From NCBI GenBank assembly GCA_963788215.1, contig CAWBFX010000005.1, positions 62,001 through 126,000 of the forward strand: a stretch of DNA of 64,000 nt. The letters run 5' to 3'. Below, one piece after another: positions 57,189 to 64,000 of this stretch. Every line of letters starts with the position of its first letter. Position 1 is the stretch's first letter. This stretch comes from AC-32 sp963788215 (GTDB taxonomy: Bacteria > Actinomycetota > Thermoleophilia > Gaiellales > Gaiellaceae). A program made the position numbers and the translations under genes. The notes under the pieces were generated by a model, which was given only the letters and a program-made list of their open reading frames with translations, was not told the origin of the DNA and did no database searches.

Positions 57189-57236
57189 CGAGCGTTAGTT
57201 CTCCGCAGGCCGGGCCGGCGAAACGCCTGGTTGCGG

Positions 57237-57353
57237 CTAGTACCCGCCGCCGCCGCCCCCACCGCCGCCCGAGTAGACGGCGATCAGCACGACGAGTGCG
57301 GCGATGGCGACCACCGCCACGCCGATCCAGAGCCATCTGCGGGAAAGGCTCAT
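57237..57353 (-). CDS. Micro-membrane protein with poly-Gly tail (38 aa)
   Basis: 38 residues: SLSRRWLWIGVAVVAIAALV is a basic-flanked membrane helix, then AVYS and nine Gly ending in Tyr. The ATG at 57353 has GGAAGGGGGG before it, a very strong ribosome site, which makes translation likely in spite of the size. Unknown function; too short for most gene finders. Confidence 0.55.
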   Translation of the reverse strand: MSLSRRWLWIGVAVVAIAALVVLIAVYSGGGGGGGGGY

Positions 57354-57407
57354 GCCTTCACCCCCCTTCCTACAAGGGATACGGACGACCGCCCGCGGCG
57401 GTTTCCG

Positions 57408-57413
57408 TAGACT
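57408..57413 (+). promoter_or_regulatory. -10 hexamer TAGACT, leaderless start of holin-like gene
   Basis: TAGACT followed by 6 nt and the ATG at 57420; no ribosome site. Confidence 0.55.
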
Positions 57414-57419
57414 CGCCCA

Positions 57420-57800
57420 ATGCTCATCCGGCTCCTGATCGCGTGGGCCATCAACGCGCTTGCGCTCTGGATCTGCAACGGGATCTTCTCCAGCGTCTCG
57501 ATCCACGGCGCCTGGGCGTACATCATCGGCGCCGCCGTGCTCGGGATCGCAAATGCGATTCTCAAGCCGATTCTTGCCCTCTTGACGCTGCCTCTGATCA
57601 TCCTCACGCTCGGCCTGTTCCTGCTCGTGATCAACATCGCGATGGTCGCGCTCGCCGAGTGGATCGCGCCGAACTTCTCGATCGACGGCTTCTGGACGTA
57701 CGTCGGCGTCGTCGTCCTGATCTGGATCGTCAACTGGGCGGCCTACCGTTTGATCGACTACTTCGAAGACCGCGGCCCCCAGCGGCGGCCGGCGCACTAA
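57420..57800 (+). CDS. Phage-holin-like (superfamily IV) membrane protein
   Basis: 126 residues with four membrane helices; family PF04020 features are IGAAVLGIANAILKPILALL, LPLIILTLGLFLLVINIAMV and VNWAAYRLIDYFED. Despite the name these are widespread chromosomal membrane proteins without phage link; no phage genes are near. Its end overlaps holB (convergent, 4 bp). Confidence 0.88.
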   Translation: MLIRLLIAWAINALALWICNGIFSSVSIHGAWAYIIGAAVLGIANAILKPILALLTLPLIILTLGLFLLVINIAMVALAEWIAPNFSIDGFWTYVGVVVLIWIVNWAAYRLIDYFEDRGPQRRPAH

Positions 57801-58882
57801 CCGGTTTCGGCCAGAACTCCCGCGAAGGCTCGGCGCAGCTCCACGAAGAGCGCCTCCAGCGCGAGGCGCGCGGAGAGCTGAAGCTCCTCGAAGTTCCGCC
57901 ACGTCTCGCGGACGAGCTCCGCGGCGCGCTCGGCGCCCTCGAGGCGCTCGACGGTTCCGTCCTCGAGTAGCTGCGCAGCTCGGTCGGCGTGGACGAGCGC
58001 GCCATCGGCGCCCGCGGCGGCCGCGACGAGGTCCCGGTACCAGGCGGCCAGCTCCTCGAGCGCCGCCAAGAGCTCCTCGCGCTCGGCGCCGCGCGCGGCC
58101 CGGCGCACGCGCTGCTCGGCCTCGCGGGACGTCAGCTCGAGCCCTTCGACGGCGGCTTCCTCGCGCTCCTTCGCCTCCGCGGCCCGCGCCCGGGCCCCTT
58201 CGAGCAGCCTCTCCGCAGCTGAGCCGGGATCGAAGTCCGCCTCGGCGTAGACGGCCCTCGCCGTCTCGAGCAGCGCCGTCCGCCGCTCCGCGGCCGCCGG
58301 GTCGAGCAGGCGCTCCGCGCGATCGAGCCTCCCGCCGGCCACTCGTGCGATCGACGTCGCCTCGTCGTCCGAGAGCGCGGGCGCCCGCGCCCGGACGTGC
58401 TCGCGCACCGCGCGCTCCGACAGCCGCCGGAACGGAACGGCCTGGCAGCGCGAGCGGATCGTCTCCGGAAGCGGCCCGACCTCGTCGGCGACGAGGACGA
58501 TCACGGCGTACTCCGGCGGCTCCTCGAGATCCTTGAGCAGCGCGTCCGCCGCCTCCTCGTTCAGCAGGTGCGCGCCGAGGACGAGGTAGACGCGCCGGTC
58601 GGCCTCGAACGGGCGCATGTGCAGGTCACGCCGCATCTCTCGGACGGCGTCGATCCGGATCTGCTCGCCCAGCGGCTCGAGGACGTAGAGGTCGGGGTGG
58701 GTGCGTCGTCCCACTCGCGGGTCGCGCCCGAGCAACTCGGAGGCGAAGGCGAGCGCGAGCGCCCGCTTCCCCACTCCGGCCGGGCCGTGGAAGAGGTACG
58801 CGTGCGCGGGCCCCTCGGCGAGCGCCGCAGCGAGCAGGCGCTTCGCCTCGGCCTGCTCAGGAAGGCTGTCGAAGACCGTCAA
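57797..58882 (-). CDS. holB: DNA polymerase III delta-prime subunit
   Basis: 361 residues, TTG start. AAA+ clamp-loader core: AHAYLFHGPAGVGKRALALA (Walker A), QIRIDAVREMRRDLHMRP, VYLVLGAHLLNEEAADALLK and DLEEPPEYAVIVLVADE with SRCQAVPFRRL after. The usual zinc-binding Cys cluster is absent, which fits delta-prime of some actinobacteria. It helps load the sliding clamp. It overlaps tmk by 26 bp; tmk-holB is a common pair. Confidence 0.92.
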   Translation of the reverse strand: MTVFDSLPEQAEAKRLLAAALAEGPAHAYLFHGPAGVGKRALALAFASELLGRDPRVGRRTHPDLYVLEPLGEQIRIDAVREMRRDLHMRPFEADRRVYLVLGAHLLNEEAADALLKDLEEPPEYAVIVLVADEVGPLPETIRSRCQAVPFRRLSERAVREHVRARAPALSDDEATSIARVAGGRLDRAERLLDPAAAERRTALLETARAVYAEADFDPGSAAERLLEGARARAAEAKEREEAAVEGLELTSREAEQRVRRAARGAEREELLAALEELAAWYRDLVAAAAGADGALVHADRAAQLLEDGTVERLEGAERAAELVRETWRNFEELQLSARLALEALFVELRRAFAGVLAETG

Positions 58883-59453
58883 GAATCTCGCGCCCGATCT
58901 CGTCCGGCGGGCGGCTGCCGTCGATGGTGGTGATCCGGTTCGGGAAGACCTCGGCGAGCTCGCGGTAGGCGCGGTCGACGCGCGCGCGGAAGTCCTCGTC
59001 CTCGCGCTCGATCCGGTCCCGGCTCGACGGCATCCGGCCGGCGGCGAGCTGCGGATCGACGAGGAGCAGGTACGTGCGATCCGGCAGCACTCCGCCGGTC
59101 GCGTGCAGGTTGAGCTCGAGGACGCGCTCGAGGCCGAGGCCCCGCGCGATCCCCTGGTAGGCGAGCGAGGAGTCGAGATAGCGGTCGCAGACGACGTCCG
59201 CTCCCCGGGCGAGCGCCGGCGCGATCACGGACTCGACGAGCTGCGCGCGCGCCGCGGCGAAGAGGGTCGCCTCGGCCCACGGGGTCACGTCGCCCTCGTG
59301 CAGCAGCACTTCGCGAATGCGTTCGCCGAGCTCGGTCCCGCCCGGCTCGCGCGTGAGGACGACCTCACGGCCGTCCGCCGTGAGAGCCTCGGCAAGCAGC
59401 CCGGCCTGGGTCGACTTGCCCGAGCCGTCGATCCCTTCGAAGGTCACGAACAC
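58857..59453 (-). CDS. tmk: Thymidylate kinase
   Basis: 198 residues, GTG start. P-loop FVTFEGIDGSGKSTQAGLL, DR(Y/H) motif ADVVCDRYLDSSLAYQG and lid-like DRIEREDEDFRARV. It phosphorylates dTMP to dTDP, next in the pathway after ThyX. TATCCT 8 nt upstream of the GTG suggests a leaderless mRNA. Co-transcribed with holB. Confidence 0.96.
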   Translation of the reverse strand: MFVTFEGIDGSGKSTQAGLLAEALTADGREVVLTREPGGTELGERIREVLLHEGDVTPWAEATLFAAARAQLVESVIAPALARGADVVCDRYLDSSLAYQGIARGLGLERVLELNLHATGGVLPDRTYLLLVDPQLAAGRMPSSRDRIEREDEDFRARVDRAYRELAEVFPNRITTIDGSRPPDEIGREILDGLRQPS

Positions 59454-59461
59454 CGCGACCT

Positions 59462-59467
59462 AGGATA
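59462..59467 (-). promoter_or_regulatory. -10 hexamer TATCCT, leaderless start of tmk
   Basis: On the minus strand TATCCT is followed by 8 nt and the GTG at 59453. The same few bases read TAGGAT on the plus strand, in front of the divergent epimerase, so two -10 boxes overlap. Confidence 0.4.
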
Positions 59468-60357
59468 TGCCTGCCTTGCGGGCGATCGTGACAGGGGGCG
59501 CCGGGTTCATCGGCTCGCATCTGGTCGACGCGCTCATCGAGCGGGGCGACGAGGTGGTGGTCGTCGACGACCTCTCCTCGGGCAAGCGTGAGAACGTGAA
59601 CCCGGCCGCGCGGCTCGAGCAGCGCGACATCCGCGCCGGCTTCGACGCGCTCGGCGCGGACGCCGTCTTCCACCTCGCCGCGCAGGCCGACGTGCAGGTC
59701 TCGATGCGCCGCCCCGCCCACGACGCCGAGATCAACGTCGTCGGCACGATCGCCGTGCTCGAGGCCGCGCGCGAGGTGGGCGCGCCGGTCGTCTTCACCT
59801 CCACCGGCGGTGCGATCTACGGCGAGTGCGACGGGCCTGCTTCGGAGGAGGCGCCGCGCAATCCGATCTCGCCGTACGGGATCGCGAAGCTCTGCGGAGA
59901 GGAGTACGTGCGCGGCTGGGGCCGGACGCACGGCATGAGGAACGTCGTCCTGCGGCTGGCGAACGTCTACGGGCCGCGACAGGAGTCGGGCCTCGAGGGC
60001 GGCGTGGTGGCGATCTTCCTCGAGCGGATGGCGCGCGGCGAGGAGGCGGTCGTCTTCGGCGACGGTGGGCAGACACGCGACTTCGTCTACGTCGGCGACG
60101 TCGTGCGGGCGCTACTCGCCGCGGTTGGCCGGGAGGGCGGCGTCTTCAACGTCGGGACCGGCCTCGAGACGACCGTGCTCGACCTGCACCGCGCCTGCGC
60201 CGAGGTCGCGGGCGTCAGCGCGGAGCCGCGGTTCGAGGCGGCTCGACTGGGCGACGTGCGTCGCTCGGTGCTCGACGTCTCCCTCGCGGCGCACGAGCTC
60301 GGCTGGAGCCCGGCGGTGGAGCTCGAGGACGGCCTGCGCCTCACGCTGGAGGGGTAG
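59467..60357 (+). CDS. NAD-dependent epimerase (GalE-like)
   Basis: 296 residues from ATG 59467; TTG 59476 (giving LRAIVTGGAGFIGSHL) is a real alternative because a TAGGAT hexamer directly abuts the ATG. Rossmann VTGGAGFIGSHLVDALI, HLAAQADVQVSM, STGGAIYGECDGP, YGIAKLCGEEYV and VLRLANVYGPRQ are typical of UDP-glucose 4-epimerase-like enzymes. It likely makes a sugar nucleotide for envelope glycan. Divergent from tmk. Confidence 0.88.
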   Translation: MPALRAIVTGGAGFIGSHLVDALIERGDEVVVVDDLSSGKRENVNPAARLEQRDIRAGFDALGADAVFHLAAQADVQVSMRRPAHDAEINVVGTIAVLEAAREVGAPVVFTSTGGAIYGECDGPASEEAPRNPISPYGIAKLCGEEYVRGWGRTHGMRNVVLRLANVYGPRQESGLEGGVVAIFLERMARGEEAVVFGDGGQTRDFVYVGDVVRALLAAVGREGGVFNVGTGLETTVLDLHRACAEVAGVSAEPRFEAARLGDVRRSVLDVSLAAHELGWSPAVELEDGLRLTLEG

Positions 60358-60390
60358 CAGGAAGGATCAAGCCGGGCGGCGGCGAAACCG

Positions 60391-60906
60391 ATGCTCCCCA
60401 TGGAGCACGCCTTGGAGCACGCCTTGCCGACGCCGCAGCAGAGCCACCATCCCTGGCGCACGATCGCCGTGGTCGCGGCGGGCATCGCGACGCTCGAGCT
60501 CATCGGGCTCGTCATCGCGGGAACCGCCCTCTTCGGCAAGCCGGTCGCCGAGAAGGCCGCTCGCGCTGCCGTGAAGCACCCGTCCGCCGCCGCGCACAAG
60601 GCTCCTCCCGCGAGGCCGATCCTCCCGCGCCGCTCCGTGGGCGTGACGGTCTTGAACGCGAACGGGATCGCAGGCGCCGCGGCGGCGGAGGCTTCGCAGG
60701 TGCGCGCCCGGGGCTACCGGATCCGGGTCGTCGGCAACGCGCCGGGCGGCGGCGACTTCTCGCAGACGATGGTCATGTACCGGCCGGGGTTCCGCCCCGA
60801 GGCGCTCCGGCTCGCGCGCGACGTCGGCATCAGGCTCGTTTGGCCGCTCGACGGTCTTCGCCCGCGCGCGCTGCACCACGCGCAGGTCGCGGTCATCCTC
60901 GGCTAG
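60391..60906 (+). CDS. Membrane-anchored LytR_C domain protein
   Basis: 171 residues: a short cytoplasmic N terminus, membrane helix (TIAVVAAGIATLELIGLVIAG, about 24-45) and an extracytoplasmic LytR C-terminal domain (VGVTVLNANGIAGAAAAEAS; SQTMVMYRPGFRPEALRLAR; QVAVILG). The LytR-CpsA-Psr catalytic part is missing, as in several actinobacterial stand-alone versions. Role in cell wall assembly is likely. ATG 60400 is an alternative start. Confidence 0.8.
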   Translation: MLPMEHALEHALPTPQQSHHPWRTIAVVAAGIATLELIGLVIAGTALFGKPVAEKAARAAVKHPSAAAHKAPPARPILPRRSVGVTVLNANGIAGAAAAEASQVRARGYRIRVVGNAPGGGDFSQTMVMYRPGFRPEALRLARDVGIRLVWPLDGLRPRALHHAQVAVILG

Positions 60907-60916
60907 CGATTCGGGG

Positions 60917-61417
60917 TTAGTCCTCCGAGCCGCGCGTCGCCGAGGAGACGAAGGCGGCCACGCTCTGGATCTGAGATTCGGTCAGCTGGCCTTTGAACGA
61001 GGGCATCACGCCCTTTCCCTCGGTGACGCGCTCGACGACCTTGTCCATGCTCGGCCGCCGCTCGTCGAGGTTGGGGCCGATGGTGCCGTTCGAGCCGGCG
61101 GCTTTGAGCGTGTGGCATGACGCGCAGCCCGCGGTGGTGAAGACCGCCTTGCCGGCGGCTGCGTTGCCGCCGCCCCCGGCCGGGGTCGTCGTCGTCGGCG
61201 TGGTGGTCGTGGCCTGCGTCGTCGTCGCGGCCGTCGTGGTCTGCGCGGTCGTCGTCTGGCTGCCGGTCGCGACCGTGACCGTCTTCGTTTCGTTGCCCGC
61301 GTAGTTGCCGATCACCCACCCGACGAAGCCGGCGGCCGTCATCAGCCCGAGAACGATCAGGATGATCGCTGCCTCGGCGGCGGCCTCGGTGAGACGGGGT
61401 CCTTTGGGCCTGCGCAC
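60917..61417 (-). CDS. Membrane-anchored cytochrome c
   Basis: 166 residues, GTG start. An N-terminal membrane helix (AAIILIVLGLMTAAGFVGWV), a Thr-rich linker (about 50-85) and a class I cytochrome c domain with haem motif CASCH in FTTAGCASCHTLKAAGS, PNLDERRPS, and axial Met in GVMPSFKGQLTESQIQ. Carries electrons outside the membrane. Partner unknown. Convergent with the LytR_C gene. Confidence 0.9.
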   Translation of the reverse strand: MRRPKGPRLTEAAAEAAIILIVLGLMTAAGFVGWVIGNYAGNETKTVTVATGSQTTTAQTTTAATTTQATTTTPTTTTPAGGGGNAAAGKAVFTTAGCASCHTLKAAGSNGTIGPNLDERRPSMDKVVERVTEGKGVMPSFKGQLTESQIQSVAAFVSSATRGSED

Positions 61418-61440
61418 CGCGGCCGACTATGGCAGATCGT

Positions 61441-61537
61441 GTGACACTTCCGTCACGGTGCCTGGCACCGCCGCGAACCGCCGAGGCAAGCGGCGGAGCG
61501 CCGTTTGCGTGACACTCTCGTCACGGTGCCTGGCACT
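61441..61537. repeat. REP-like hairpin pair upstream of methyltransferase
   Basis: Two 29-bp direct copies (61441-61469 and 61509-61537, 26 of 29 bases alike), each made of GTGAC/GTCAC and a GGTGCC-T-GGCACC palindrome (the last base varies). Between them is another hairpin, CCGCCG / CGGCGG at 61480-61496 or so. It fills the gap between the divergent cytochrome c and methyltransferase genes. Confidence 0.75.
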
Positions 61538-62257
61538 GTGAACAAACGCAAACAGGCTGAGATCGACTACCCGGCCGCGATCGGCGAGGCCGGTCGCGGC
61601 TGGCTGCGCTCGAAGCCGTTCGGGAACACGCCGCGCGAATCGGCGCGCCTGCTCGTCGACTTCGGCTACGTCCTGCAGCTGCTCGACCTCCGCGAGGGGA
61701 TGAGCCTCTGCGAGCTCGGCTGCGGCTCCGGCTGGATGACGCGCTTCGCCGCGCGCCACGGCCTCCAGGCCGAGGGCTACGACATCTCGCCCGACATGAT
61801 CGAGATCGCCCGCGAGCTGGCGCGCGAGGAAGGCCTCGACGTCCACTTCGAGGCCGCCGACTACGAGGAGCTCGACCTCGGCCGCCGCTTCGACGCCTGC
61901 CTGCTCTACGACGCCCTCCACCACTCTCCGCGCGCGGACCTCGTCTTCGCGACCGCCCGCCGCGCGCTCAAGCCCGGCGGCCGCCTCCTCCTCGCCGAGC
62001 CGAACTGGAAGCACCGCTTCCAGGGCCGCGAGGCAGCCGGCGAGTACGGCGTGACGGAGCTCGGCTACACGCCGCGGCGCCTCAAGCAGCTTCTCCGCGC
62101 CGAGGGCTTCACCGACATCCGCCGCTTCCACAACACACGCAAGCGCCTCTACTCGAACGCGCCCAGGGACGTGTTGGAGCACTTCGCCGAGCCGCTGGTC
62201 TACCGCGCGCTCGGCCCGTTCTGGACTCAGATCTGGCTGCGCGCTACCGCGACCTGA
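61538..62257 (+). CDS. Class I SAM-dependent methyltransferase
   Basis: 239 residues from GTG 61538 (an in-frame GTG at 61505 would start inside the repeat). SAM-binding LCELGCGSGWMTRFAA, EGYDISPDMIEIAREL, LLYDALHHSPRADLVF and KPGGRLLLAEPNW. Substrate unknown; its neighbours in envelope-glycan making suggest a sugar, lipid or quinone. The start codon joins the second REP-like copy directly. Confidence 0.85.
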   Translation: MNKRKQAEIDYPAAIGEAGRGWLRSKPFGNTPRESARLLVDFGYVLQLLDLREGMSLCELGCGSGWMTRFAARHGLQAEGYDISPDMIEIARELAREEGLDVHFEAADYEELDLGRRFDACLLYDALHHSPRADLVFATARRALKPGGRLLLAEPNWKHRFQGREAAGEYGVTELGYTPRRLKQLLRAEGFTDIRRFHNTRKRLYSNAPRDVLEHFAEPLVYRALGPFWTQIWLRATAT

Positions 62258-64000
62258 CCTGCTGCAGCAACGCGGGCGCGAGCGTCCCGTGCGGGTCGAG
62301 CTCGACCGCCCGCTCGAGGGGAGCAACCGCGGCCTCGTGGTTCTTGACGCTGACCCAGAACGCCCCGAGCTCGTACCAGGCCATCCAGTTCAGCGGCTGC
62401 AGGTCGACCGCCTTGACGTAGAGGTCGCGCGCCGCGCCGAGGTCGCCGAGCTGCTCCGCCGCGGCCGCTTCCACGAACAGCGGCTCCAAGGCAAGTGGAT
62501 TCAGCGAGCGCGCGTCGTGCGCCCGCCGGGCCGCCTGCGCCGGTCGGCCGGCCTCGAGCGACGCGAGCGCCGAATCGGTCGACCGCTGCGCGAACCAGGG
62601 AGTCAGGAGCGAGAACGCCACCACGACCGCCAGCGCGGCCGGAATCGGCGCGAGCGCCCAGCGCCGCTCCCGCACGAGAGGAGCCCCACTGCCGAGCAAG
62701 ACCCCGGCCGAGACCAGGAACGGCGCGCAGACGGCGACGAAGTCCCAGTCGAAGTCGATGAGGGCGTGCAGGACGAAGCCGAGCACCCCAAGCGCGAGCG
62801 CGAGCGCGACAGGCCGCTCCTCTCCGCCGAGCCTGCCAACCCGCCGGACGATCCCGATCCCCGCAGCCGCCAGCGAGCCGAGCGCCAGCAGCGCGCCGAC
62901 GATCCCCGTCTCGCTCAGCAGCTGCAGCGGAACACTGTGCGGCTCGGTCGCCACGATCGCATCCGTCCGCAGCAGCCGGTGGGTCAGGTCGAAGGTCGCC
63001 GCGCCGGTTCCGCGCAGCGGCTGGTCCTCGAACGCCTGCCACGCCTCCTGCCACCACTGCCAGCGGCTCGTCGAGCTGATCGTCGTGAGCCGGCCCGGCC
63101 CGCTCGCCGTCGCGGCGCTTGCCGGCTGCTGCGTGAAGTCCCGCGCCCAGCTCGACGGCGAAGTGGTCGCCCCGATCACGGCGATCCCGGCGACGAGACA
63201 CAGCGCCAGCGCGCCCACCGCCGCCCGCGTCGCGAGCCGGCGGGCCCGCTCGGAGAGCTCCCGCCGCTCCTCGGCGAGCGAGCCGAGATATGCGACCGAG
63301 CCCACCAGGCAAGCCCCGAGCAGGAACACGAGCGCGAACCAGCCCCCGTCGTGCACCCGGACCGAGTGCGGCTGCAGGTCGTGAGCGAGCCCGGGCCGGG
63401 TGAACGTCCAGGCGCCGACCGCCGCGCCCAGTCCGCCGCCGAGCAAGAGCGCCGCCCCGCTCTCCAGCCACCGGGCGCGATCGGCGAGCAGCCAGGCGAC
63501 GACCAGCACGATCGCGACCACGACCCCGCCGCGTGAGTACGTCATCAGCACGCCGACGACGAGCCCGTAGAGGAAAACGGTTCCGGCGGCGCGAAGCCAG
63601 TGCGGATGCGCGCGCCGCGACGCCAGCCACAGAGCCAGTGGCAGACCGAAGTCGAAGAGCAGCGCGAGCGCGTTCCAGTAGCCGATCGGCGAGCTCAGCC
63701 GCGCAATGCGTCCGGACGAGCCCAGGGCCGGCACCGCCTTGCCGAGCAGCGCCCAGCCGAGGGTGATCGCGACGATCACCGAGAGCGCGAAGGCCCACCC
63801 GCGCTCCGCCCGTGGCACGTACGCGCCGAGAGCCAGCCCGATCACCGCGAACGCCACGTACACGAGCCCGCGGTTGAGGTAGTCCCACGAGCGATCGGGC
63901 TCGATCGACCAGAGCACGGAGAGCCCACACCAGCAGACGAAGGCGACGAGCAGCGTGAGCGCGACGACGGCCTCGCGCGCCAGCGCCGGCCACGCCGAGA
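62244..64000 (-). CDS. O-antigen ligase/polymerase-like membrane protein, 5' truncated by window
   Basis: At least 585 residues; the frame stays open to the window edge (ARSAWPALAREAV-type start is beyond it). Ten or more membrane helices; Wzy_C-type region with the periplasmic loop TISSTSRWQWWQEAWQAFED, RGTGAATFDLTH and EPHSVPLQLLSETGIVG is the family signature. The C-terminal ~110 residues look like TPR helices (ARDLYVKAVDLQPLNWMAWY; LERAVELDPHGTLAPALL). It would polymerise or attach glycans. Converges with the methyltransferase (14-bp overlap). Confidence 0.88.
   Translation of the reverse strand, partial: SAWPALAREAVVALTLLVAFVCWCGLSVLWSIEPDRSWDYLNRGLVYVAFAVIGLALGAYVPRAERGWAFALSVIVAITLGWALLGKAVPALGSSGRIARLSSPIGYWNALALLFDFGLPLALWLASRRAHPHWLRAAGTVFLYGLVVGVLMTYSRGGVVVAIVLVVAWLLADRARWLESGAALLLGGGLGAAVGAWTFTRPGLAHDLQPHSVRVHDGGWFALVFLLGACLVGSVAYLGSLAEERRELSERARRLATRAAVGALALCLVAGIAVIGATTSPSSWARDFTQQPASAATASGPGRLTTISSTSRWQWWQEAWQAFEDQPLRGTGAATFDLTHRLLRTDAIVATEPHSVPLQLLSETGIVGALLALGSLAAAGIGIVRRVGRLGGEERPVALALALGVLGFVLHALIDFDWDFVAVCAPFLVSAGVLLGSGAPLVRERRWALAPIPAALAVVVAFSLLTPWFAQRSTDSALASLEAGRPAQAARRAHDARSLNPLALEPLFVEAAAAEQLGDLGAARDLYVKAVDLQPLNWMAWYELGAFWVSVKNHEAAVAPLERAVELDPHGTLAPALLQQVRSR

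Noticed and set aside
57420..57800. Prophage signal from the holin-like gene
   Set aside because: Family IV holin-like proteins are common chromosomal genes; no lysin, capsid, integrase or terminase gene is nearby.

Overview
The window is high-GC DNA with dense, often 1-20 bp overlapping genes and frequent GTG/TTG starts. Gene content (full hopanoid cluster, Tad/Flp pilus locus, ThyX instead of ThyA in view, archaeal-type GTP cyclohydrolase, Trp-rich subtilases, many leaderless promoters) fits an actinomycetote, most likely of the class Thermoleophilia (Gaiellales/Solirubrobacterales type). This is an inference from gene content, not a placement. No rRNA, CRISPR array, IS element, prophage or conjugative gene was seen; one tRNA gene (Thr, CGT) is present.

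Layout. 0-5.8 kb: L,D-transpeptidase, GAF protein, small proteins, a membrane sulfatase-like enzyme and a GT39-type glycosyltransferase. 5.8-9.7 kb: principal sigma factor, asparaginase, Fpg/Nei glycosylase, and a MarR regulator with its operator beside an ankyrin protein. 9.7-19.9 kb: hydrolase, FMN-dependent 2-hydroxyacid oxidase, degenerate histidine kinase, MptA, PlsY, two divergent superoxide dismutases, SDR, ECF sigma/anti-sigma pair, TOPRIM protein, ThyX and DUF72. Several conserved genes here are broken by single-base insertions. 19.9-28.5 kb: aminotransferase, a subtilase with a tandem VSWSD tail, epimerase, lytic transglycosylase and a CopCD copper locus.

28.5-36.3 kb (minus strand): a compact hopanoid operon, hpnC-hpnD-hpnE-shc-hpnH-hpnG-ispH-yjbQ. 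It takes farnesyl diphosphate to squalene, hopene, adenosylhopane and ribosylhopane, with the last isoprenoid-precursor enzyme (IspH) translationally coupled. 36.3-48.7 kb: DUF192 protein and M15-like protein (minus), then a 390-bp probably structured leader and the Tad pilus operon: flp, tadE, two tadG-like paralogues, cpaB, tadZ/cpaE, tadA/cpaF, a VWA-TadB fusion, tadC and a 477-residue coiled-coil protein.

48.7-64 kb: sugar-nucleotide epimerases, cyclophilin, a secreted glycosidase-like protein, a phospholipase C-like phosphoesterase, a MauE/MauD/MauA-like redox cluster (MauD and MauA frames broken here), tRNA-Thr, holin-like protein, HolB, Tmk, LytR_C protein, cytochrome c, methyltransferase and a truncated O-antigen ligase.

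Things that cut across the window: (i) at least eleven start codons sit 6-8 nt after a TAnnnT hexamer, the signature of leaderless transcripts; (ii) a 21-bp palindromic repeat occurs three times in the same orientation and a 66-bp hairpin repeat occurs twice; (iii) single-base frameshifts concentrate at 11.5-19.4 kb and 54.9-55.8 kb and hit genes expected to be essential, so either local sequence errors or recent decay must be considered.
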